This document shows positions 55,513-64,000 of a stretch of 64,000 nucleotides of DNA, one piece after another. A program made the position numbers and the translations under genes. Numbering within the stretch: position 1 is the first letter of the stretch; every line of letters starts with the position of its first letter. The notes under the pieces were generated by a model. That model was given only the letters and a program-made list of their open reading frames with translations. It did not search any database and was not told where the DNA came from. The DNA lies in the NCBI RefSeq assembly GCF_051014685.1, contig NW_027479707.1, positions 1-64,000 on the forward strand, read 5' to 3'. Source of the DNA: Ptiloglossa arizonensis. Its lineage: Eukaryota > Arthropoda > Insecta > Hymenoptera > Colletidae.

Positions 55513-58500
55513 TTATACGTTAGACGTTATACGTTATACGTTATACGTTATACGTTATACGTTATACGTTATACGTTATACGTTATACGTTATACGTTAT
55601 ACGTTATACGTTATACATTATACGTTATACGGTACACGTTATACGTTATACGTTATACGTTATACGCTATACGTTATACGTTATACGCTATACGTTATAC
55701 GTAATATGTAATGCTTCATACGTTTTACGTTATTCGTTATACGTTTTTCGTTACAAGTTATACGTTATACGTTATACGTTATAAGTTATATGTCATAAGT
55801 TATACGATACATGTTATACGTCATACGAAATATGTAATACGTAATACGTTTTACGATATTCGTTATACGTTCATCGTTATACGTTATACGTTATACGTTA
55901 TGCGTTATACGCTTTACGTTATTCGTGATACGTTGTACGTTATACGTTATACGTTATACGGCATACGTTATACGTTATACGTTATACGTTATACGTTATA
56001 CGTTATACGTTATACGTTATACGTTATAAGTTATACGTTATACGTTATACGTTATACGTTACATGCTATACGTTATACGTTATACGTTATACGTTATACG
56101 TTACACGTTATACGTTATACGTTATACGTTATACGTTATACGTTAGACGTTATACGTTATACGTTATACGTCATACGTTATACGTCATACGTTATTCGTT
56201 ATACGTTATACGTTATACGTTATACGTTATACGTTATACGTTATTCTTTATACGTTATACGTTATACGTTATACGTTATACGTCATACGTTATACGTTAT
56301 ACGTTATACGTTATACGTTATACGTTATACGTTATACGTCATACGTTATACGTCATACGTTATAGGTTATACGTTATACGATATACGTTATACGTTATAC
56401 TTTATGCGTTATTCGTTATACGTTTTACGTTATACGTTACACGTAATTCGTAATACGTTATACCTGATACGTTCTACGTTCTACGTTATACGTTATACGT
56501 TATACGTTATACGTTATACGTTATACGTTATACGTTATACGTTATACGTTATACGTTATACGTTATACGTTATACGTTATACGTTATACGTTATACGTTA
56601 TACGTTATAAGTTATGCGTTACATGCTATACGTTATACGTTATACGTTATACGTTATACGTTACACGTTATACGTTATACGTTATACGTTATACGTTATA
56701 CGTTATACGTTATACGTTATACGTTATACGTTATACGTTATACGTTATACGTTATACGTTAGACGTTATACGTTATACGTTATACGTTATACGTTATACG
56801 TTATACGTTATGCGTTATACGTTATACGTTATACGTTATACGTTATACGTTATACGTTATACGTTATACGTTGTACGTTATACGTTATACGTTATACGTT
56901 ATACGTTATACGTTATACGTTATACGTAATTCGTAATACGTTATACCTGGTACGTTATACGTTCTACGTTATATGTTATACGTTATTCTTTATACGTTAT
57001 ACGTTATACGTTATACGTTGTACGTTATACGTTATACGTTATATGTTATACGTTATACGTTATACGTCATACGTTATACGTCATACGTTATTCGTTATAC
57101 GTTATACGTTATACGTTATATGTTATACGTTATACGTTATACGTTATACGTAATACGTTATACGGTATACGTTATACGTTATACGTTATACGTTATACGT
57201 TATATGTTATACGTTATACGTTATACGTTATACGTTATACGTTATATGTTATACGTTATACGTTATACGTTATACGTTATACGTTATACGTTATACGTTA
57301 TACGTTATACGTTGTACGTTACAGGTTATACGTTATACGTTATACGTTATACGTTATACGTTATACGTAATTCGTAATACGTTATACCTGATACGTTATA
57401 CGTTCTACGTTATACGTTATACGTTATACGTTATACGTTATACGTTATACGTTATACTTTATTCTTTATACGTTATACGTTATACGTTATACGTTATACG
57501 TCATACGTTATACGTTATACGTTATACGTTATACGTTATACGTTATACGTTATACGTCATACGTTATACGTCATACGTTATACGTTATACGTTATACGTT
57601 ATACGATATACGTTATACGTTATACGTTATGCGTTATTCGTTATACGTTTTACGTTATACGTTACACGTAATTGGTAATACGTTATACCTGATACGTTAT
57701 ACGTTCTACGTTATACGTTATACGTTATACGTTATACGTTATACGTTATACGTTGTACGTTATACGTTATACGTTATACGTTATACGTTATACGTTACAT
57801 GCTATACGTTATACGTTATACGTTATACGTTACACGTTATACGTTATACGTTATACGTTATACGTTATACGTTATACGTTATACGTTATACGTTATACGT
57901 TATACGTTATACGTTACACGTTATACGTTATACGTTATACGTTATACGTTATACGTTATGCGTCATAGGTTATACGTTATACGTTATACGTTATGCGTTA
58001 TACGTTATACGTTATACGTTATACGTTATACGTTATACGTTATACGTTATACGTTATACGTTATACGTTATACGTTGTACGATATACGTTATACGTTATA
58101 CGTTATACGTTATACGTTATACGTAATTCGTAATACGTTATACATGATACGTTATACGTTCTACGTTATACGTTATACGTTATACGTTATACGTTATACG
58201 TTATACGTTATACGTTATACGTTATACGTTATACGTTATACGTTATACGTTATACGTTATACGTTATACGTTATACGTTATACGTTATACGTTATACGTT
58301 ATACGTTATACGTTATACGTTATACGTTATACGTTATACGTTATACGTTATACGTTATACGTTATACGTTATACGTTATACGTTATACGTTATACGTTAT
58401 ACGTTATACGTTATACGTTATACGTTATACGTTATACGTTATACGTTATACGTCATACGTTATACGTCATACGTTATACGTTATTCTGTATACGTTATAC

Positions 58501-58837
58501 GTCATACGGTATTCGTTATACGTTATACGTTATACGTTATACGTTATACGTTATACGTTATACGTTTTACGTTATACGTTATACGTTATGCGTTATACGT
58601 TATACGTTATACGTTATACGTTATACGTTATACGTTATTCGTTATACGATATACGTTATACGTTATACGTTATACGTTATACGTTATACGTTATACGTTA
58701 TACGTTATACGTGATAAGTTATACGTTATACGTTATACGTTATTCTTTATACGTTGTACGTTATACGTTATACGTTATACGTTATACGTTATACGTTGTA
58801 CGTTATACGTTATACGTTATACGTTATACGTTATACG

Positions 58838-58843
58838 TATACG
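58838..58843 (+). repeat. Phase lesion, -1 type (hexamer tatacg)
   Basis: Copy of 55,396 at offset 3442. Confidence 0.95.
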
Positions 58844-58948
58844 TTATACGTTAGACGTTATACGTTATACGTTATACGTTATACGTTATACGTTATACGT
58901 TATACGTTGTACGTTATACGTTATACGTTATACGTTATACGTTATACG

Positions 58949-58954
58949 TATACG
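58949..58954 (+). repeat. Phase lesion, -1 type (hexamer tatacg)
   Basis: Copy of 55,507 at offset 3442. Confidence 0.95.
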
Positions 58955-61607
58955 TTATACGTTAGACGTTATACGTTATACGTTATACGTTATACGTTAT
59001 ACGTTATACGTTATACGTTATACGTTATACGTTATACGTTATACGTTATACGTTATACATTATACGTTATACGGTACACGTTATACGTTATACGTTATAC
59101 GTTATACGCTATACGTTATACGTTATACGCTATACGTTATACGTAATATGTAATGCTTCATACGTTTTACGTTATTCGTTATACGTTTTTCGTTACAAGT
59201 TATACGTTATACGTTATACGTTATAAGTTATATGTCATAAGTTATACGATACATGTTATACGTCATACGAAATATGTAATACGTAATACGTTTTACGATA
59301 TTCGTTATACGTTCATCGTTATACGTTATACGTTATACGTTATGCGTTATACGCTTTACGTTATTCGTGATACGTTGTACGTTATACGTTATACGTTATA
59401 CGGCATACGTTATACGTTATACGTTATACGTTATACGTTATACGTTATACGTTATACGTTATACGTTATAAGTTATACGTTATACGTTATACGTTATACG
59501 TTACATGCTATACGTTATACGTTATACGTTATACGTTATACGTTACACGTTATACGTTATACGTTATACGTTATACGTTATACGTTAGACGTTATACGTT
59601 ATACGTTATACGTCATACGTTATACGTCATACGTTATTCGTTATACGTTATACGTTATACGTTATACGTTATACGTTATACGTTATTCTTTATACGTTAT
59701 ACGTTATACGTTATACGTTATACGTCATACGTTATACGTTATACGTTATACGTTATACGTTATACGTTATACGTTATACGTCATACGTTATACGTCATAC
59801 GTTATAGGTTATACGTTATACGATATACGTTATACGTTATACTTTATGCGTTATTCGTTATACGTTTTACGTTATACGTTACACGTAATTCGTAATACGT
59901 TATACCTGATACGTTCTACGTTCTACGTTATACGTTATACGTTATACGTTATACGTTATACGTTATACGTTATACGTTATACGTTATACGTTATACGTTA
60001 TACGTTATACGTTATACGTTATACGTTATACGTTATACGTTATACGTTATAAGTTATGCGTTACATGCTATACGTTATACGTTATACGTTATACGTTATA
60101 CGTTACACGTTATACGTTATACGTTATACGTTATACGTTATACGTTATACGTTATACGTTATACGTTATACGTTATACGTTATACGTTATACGTTATACG
60201 TTAGACGTTATACGTTATACGTTATACGTTATACGTTATACGTTATACGTTATGCGTTATACGTTATACGTTATACGTTATACGTTATACGTTATACGTT
60301 ATACGTTATACGTTGTACGTTATACGTTATACGTTATACGTTATACGTTATACGTTATACGTTATACGTAATTCGTAATACGTTATACCTGGTACGTTAT
60401 ACGTTCTACGTTATATGTTATACGTTATTCTTTATACGTTATACGTTATACGTTATACGTTGTACGTTATACGTTATACGTTATATGTTATACGTTATAC
60501 GTTATACGTCATACGTTATACGTCATACGTTATTCGTTATACGTTATACGTTATACGTTATATGTTATACGTTATACGTTATACGTTATACGTAATACGT
60601 TATACGGTATACGTTATACGTTATACGTTATACGTTATACGTTATATGTTATACGTTATACGTTATACGTTATACGTTATACGTTATATGTTATACGTTA
60701 TACGTTATACGTTATACGTTATACGTTATACGTTATACGTTATACGTTATACGTTGTACGTTACAGGTTATACGTTATACGTTATACGTTATACGTTATA
60801 CGTTATACGTAATTCGTAATACGTTATACCTGATACGTTATACGTTCTACGTTATACGTTATACGTTATACGTTATACGTTATACGTTATACGTTATACT
60901 TTATTCTTTATACGTTATACGTTATACGTTATACGTTATACGTCATACGTTATACGTTATACGTTATACGTTATACGTTATACGTTATACGTTATACGTC
61001 ATACGTTATACGTCATACGTTATACGTTATACGTTATACGTTATACGATATACGTTATACGTTATACGTTATGCGTTATTCGTTATACGTTTTACGTTAT
61101 ACGTTACACGTAATTGGTAATACGTTATACCTGATACGTTATACGTTCTACGTTATACGTTATACGTTATACGTTATACGTTATACGTTATACGTTGTAC
61201 GTTATACGTTATACGTTATACGTTATACGTTATACGTTACATGCTATACGTTATACGTTATACGTTATACGTTACACGTTATACGTTATACGTTATACGT
61301 TATACGTTATACGTTATACGTTATACGTTATACGTTATACGTTATACGTTATACGTTACACGTTATACGTTATACGTTATACGTTATACGTTATACGTTA
61401 TGCGTCATAGGTTATACGTTATACGTTATACGTTATGCGTTATACGTTATACGTTATACGTTATACGTTATACGTTATACGTTATACGTTATACGTTATA
61501 CGTTATACGTTATACGTTGTACGATATACGTTATACGTTATACGTTATACGTTATACGTTATACGTAATTCGTAATACGTTATACATGATACGTTATACG
61601 TTCTACG

Positions 61608-61992
61608 TTATACGTTATACGTTATACGTTATACGTTATACGTTATACGTTATACGTTATACGTTATACGTTATACGTTATACGTTATACGTTATACGTT
61701 ATACGTTATACGTTATACGTTATACGTTATACGTTATACGTTATACGTTATACGTTATACGTTATACGTTATACGTTATACGTTATACGTTATACGTTAT
61801 ACGTTATACGTTATACGTTATACGTTATACGTTATACGTTATACGTTATACGTTATACGTTATACGTTATACGTTATACGTTATACGTTATACGTTATAC
61901 GTTATACGTTATACGTTATACGTTATACGTTATACGTTATACGTTATACGTTATACGTTATACGTTATACGTTATACGTTATACGTTATACG
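61608..61992 (+). repeat. Longest perfect TTATACG tract found, 55 units
   Basis: 385 bp of uninterrupted canonical heptamers between ttctacg (61,601-61,607) and TGAAACG (61,993). It is orthologous in position to the 53-unit tract at 5,281-5,651. Confidence 0.95.
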
Positions 61993-64000
61993 TGAAACGT
62001 TATACGTTATACGTTATACGTTATACGTTATACGTTATACGTTATTCGTTACACGTTATACGTTACACGTTATTCGTTATACGTTATACGTTATACGTTT
62101 TACGTTATACGTTATACGTTATACGTAATACGTTATACGTTATACGTTATACGTTATACGTTATACGTTATACGTTATACGTTAGACGTTATACGTTATA
62201 CGTTATACGTTATACGTTATACGTTATACGTTATACGTTATACGTTATACGTTATACGTTATACGTTATACGTTATACGTTATACGTTATACGTTATACG
62301 TTATACGTTATACGTTATACGTTATACGTTATACGTTATACGTTATACGTTATACGTTATACGTTATACGTTATACGTTATACGTTATACGTGATAAGTT
62401 ATGCGTTACATGCTATACGTTATACGTTATACGTTATACGTTATACGTTATACGTTATACGTTATACGTTATACGTCATACGTTATACGTTACACGTTAT
62501 ACGTTATACGTTATACGTTATAGGTTATACGTTACACGTTATACGTTATACGTTATACGTTATTCTTTATACGTTATACGTTATACGTTATACGTTATAC
62601 GTCATACGTTATACGTTATACGTTATACGTTATACTTTATACGTTATACGTTATACGAAATATGTAATACGTAATACGTTTTACGATATTCGTTATACGT
62701 TCTTCGTTACACGTTATACGTTATACGTTTTGCGTTATACGTTTTACGTTATTCGTGATACGTTATACGTTATACGTTATACGTTATACGTTATACGTTA
62801 TACGGTATACGTTATACGTAATACGTTATACGTTATACGCTATACGTTATACGTTATACGCTATACGTTATACGTAATATGTAATGCTTCATACGTTTTA
62901 CGTTATTCGTATTACGTTTTTCGATACAAGTTATACGTTATACGTTATAGGTTATAAGTTATATGTCATAAGTTATACGATACATGTTATACGTTATACG
63001 AAATATGTAATACGTAATACGTTTTACGATATTCGTTATACGTTCTTCGTTACACGTTATACGTTATACGTTATGCGTTATACGTATTACGTTATTCGTG
63101 ATACGTTATACGTTATACGTTATACGTTATACGGTATACGTTATACGTTATACGTTATACGTTATACGTTATACGTTATACGTTATACGTTATACGTTAT
63201 ACGTTATACGTTATACGTTATACGTTATACGTTATACGTTATACGTTATACGTCATACGTTATACGTTACACGTTATACGTTATACGTTATACGTTATAC
63301 GTTATACGTTATACGTTATACGTTATACGTCATACGTTATACGTTACACGTTATACGTTATACGTTATACGTTATAGGTTATACGTTATACGTTATACGT
63401 TATACGTTAGACGTTATACGTTATACGTTATACGTTATACGTTATACGTTATACGTTATACGTTATACGTTATACGTTATACGTTATACGTTATACGTTA
63501 TACGTTATACGTTATACGTTATACGTTATACGTTATACGTGATAAGTTATACGTTATACGTTATACGTTATACGTTATACGTTATACGTTATACGTTATA
63601 CGTTATACGTTATACGTTATACGTTATACGTTATACGTTATACGTGAAACGTTATACGTTATACGTTATACGTTATACGTTATACGTTATACGTTATTCG
63701 TTACACGTTATACGTTATACGTTATTCGTTATACGTTATACGTTATACGTTTTACGTTATACGTTATACGTTATACGTAATACGTTATACGTTATACGTT
63801 ATACGTTATACGTTATACGTTATACGTTATACGTTATACGTTAGACGTTATACGTTATACGTTATACGTTATACGTTATACGTTATACGTTATACGTTAT
63901 ACGTTATACGTTATACGTTATACGTTATACGTTATACGTTATACGTTATACGTTATACGTTATACGTTATACGTTATACGTTATACGTTATACGTTATAC
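61992..64000 (+). repeat. HOR segment collinear with 6,834-8,7xx (truncated by window)
   Basis: K block (61,992), C-like gataag-ttatgcg-ttacatg (62,393), ttatagg, N block, M block (62,884), a private ttatagg-ttataag-ttatatg near 62,946, tcatacg-ttacacg pairs, ttagacg, gataag, and K block (63,644). Collinear with 6,834-8,370 with only a one-heptamer change in offset. The last 150 bp are canonical. Confidence 0.92.

Larger units (their letters stand above)
55035..58476 (+). repeat. 3442-bp tandem HOR, copy 1
   Basis: From the ttattct-gtatacg landmark at 55,041 through -1 lesions at 55,396 and 55,507, M block (55,711), P block (56,462), the segment A block with ttatatg cluster (56,940-57,390), further P blocks (57,687 and 58,140) and a 41-unit perfect tract (58,166-58,452). 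Offset to copy 2 is 3442 at every landmark checked. 3442 has remainder 5 modulo 7, as expected from two -1 lesions. I saw no heptamer gain or loss between the copies inside the unit. Confidence 0.95.
58477..61918 (+). repeat. 3442-bp tandem HOR, copy 2
   Basis: Copy of the preceding unit with -1 lesions at 58,838 and 58,949, M block at 59,153, P blocks near 59,904, 60,382, 60,829, 61,130 and 61,580. Translations of four long stretches (for example 59,153-60,052 and 60,415-60,819) equal their partners exactly 3442 bp upstream. It ends inside the perfect tract 61,608-61,992. Confidence 0.95.
1..64000 (+). repeat. Heptamer satellite array (TTATACG)n with higher-order structure
   Basis: Every line of the window is made of TTATACG or one- to four-base variants of it, always in the same orientation. 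No stretch reads as the reverse complement and no unique island interrupts the array. The canonical unit has T3 A2 C1 G1, so 28.6% GC, with one CpG and one ACGT core per unit. Substitutions occur at all seven positions; common variants are tcatacg, ttgtacg, ttacacg, ttattcg, ttatgcg, ttagacg, ctatacg, taatacg and ttataag. The array extends beyond both window ends: the first and last bases are inside repeat. Seen directly: repeat, orientation, variants. Inferred: nuclear satellite DNA in constitutive heterochromatin of a eukaryote. Position on a chromosome cannot be told from this window. Confidence 0.99.

Noticed and set aside
1..64000. Telomeric repeat
   Set aside because: The unit is 7 bp like the plant telomere repeat, but it is not G-rich on either strand and has no GGG run. 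HOR structure and high variant content do not fit telomerase-made ends.
1..64000. CRISPR array
   Set aside because: There is no alternation of conserved repeats with unique spacers and no cas gene; everything is the same heptamer.
1..64000. CENP-B box
   Set aside because: The box needs a TTCG half followed at fixed distance by CGGG. TTCG is common as ttattcg, but I saw no CGGG, so centromere identity cannot be argued from it.
1..64000. TATA-box-like TATAA on the - strand every 7 bp, or bacterial -10-like elements
   Set aside because: The match is built into the repeat, without initiator, spacing or downstream gene. It may allow cryptic transcription but is not a promoter call.
1..64000. Transposable element, rRNA or tRNA gene hidden in the array
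   Set aside because: I found no stretch longer than about ten heptamers that departs from the 7-bp pattern. The most diverged M and N blocks stay in register and are repeat variants.
1..64000. Pure sequencing or assembly artefact
   Set aside because: Ordered variants, inherited lesions and register-exact duplications are not what random error yields. Copy number of nearly identical HORs could still be wrong, which spanning long reads would settle.

Overview
The whole 64-kb window is one uninterrupted satellite DNA array built from a single heptamer. On the + strand the unit is TTATACG (reverse complement CGTATAA; alphabetical form AACGTAT), roughly 9,150 copies, all in the same orientation. 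I found no protein-coding gene, RNA gene, transposon, CRISPR array, promoter or unique-sequence island. The open frames that appear on the + strand are a by-product of the repeat: 7 is not a multiple of 3, so every forward frame reads the same heptapeptide YTLYVIR with no stop, while every reverse frame meets TAA every 21 nt.

The array points to nuclear heterochromatin of a eukaryote (centromeric, pericentromeric or subtelomeric). Drosophila virilis is an established precedent for megabase-scale heptamer satellites, but its units (AAACTAC and relatives) differ, and I cannot name the lineage. Canonical repeat is 28.6% GC, with one CpG every 7 bp.

The array is not featureless. Variant heptamers form recurring blocks: a GATAAG...ACATGC block (C), a TGAAACG...TTAGACG block (K), a TAATTCG...ACCTGATACG...TTCTACG block (P), a strongly diverged GCTTCAT block (M) and an AAATATG/TTTTACG block (N). 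They are separated by pure tracts and assembled into higher-order repeats (HORs) duplicated in tandem at many scales: 168, 371, 413, 574, 621, 931/938, 964, 1183, 1771, 1995, 2119, about 2750, 2782, about 3090, about 3240, 3442 and about 5100 bp.

Layout: 1-4.9 kb, a P/ttatatg-rich HOR present twice (offset 3094/3080); 4.9-8.4 kb, a 168-bp doublet, a pure tract and a 1183-bp duplication; 8.4-15 kb, C/K/N modules in overlapping 2.75-, 1.9- and 0.85-kb copies; 15-17.3 kb, a tcatacg/ttgtacg-dense zone with short duplications; 17.3-24 kb, a 3.24-kb tandem HOR; 24.3-29.7 kb, a 2.78-kb tandem HOR; 29.7-39 kb, 964-, 1771- and 2119-bp HORs; 38.9-49.1 kb, a 5.1-kb tandem HOR; 49.1-51.2 kb, a return of the ttatatg/P type; 51.6-54.7 kb, a 1995-bp HOR; 55.0-61.9 kb, a 3442-bp tandem HOR; 62-64 kb, a close copy of 6.8-8.4 kb.

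The most informative result is register. Tracking the C of the CpG modulo 7 along the window, all length changes are whole heptamers except 17 lesions of three kinds: nine of -2, six of -1 and two of -10. These exactly account for the phase at every checkpoint used and at the end of the window, and for the period modulo 7 of every duplication checked. They act as heritable markers of duplication history.
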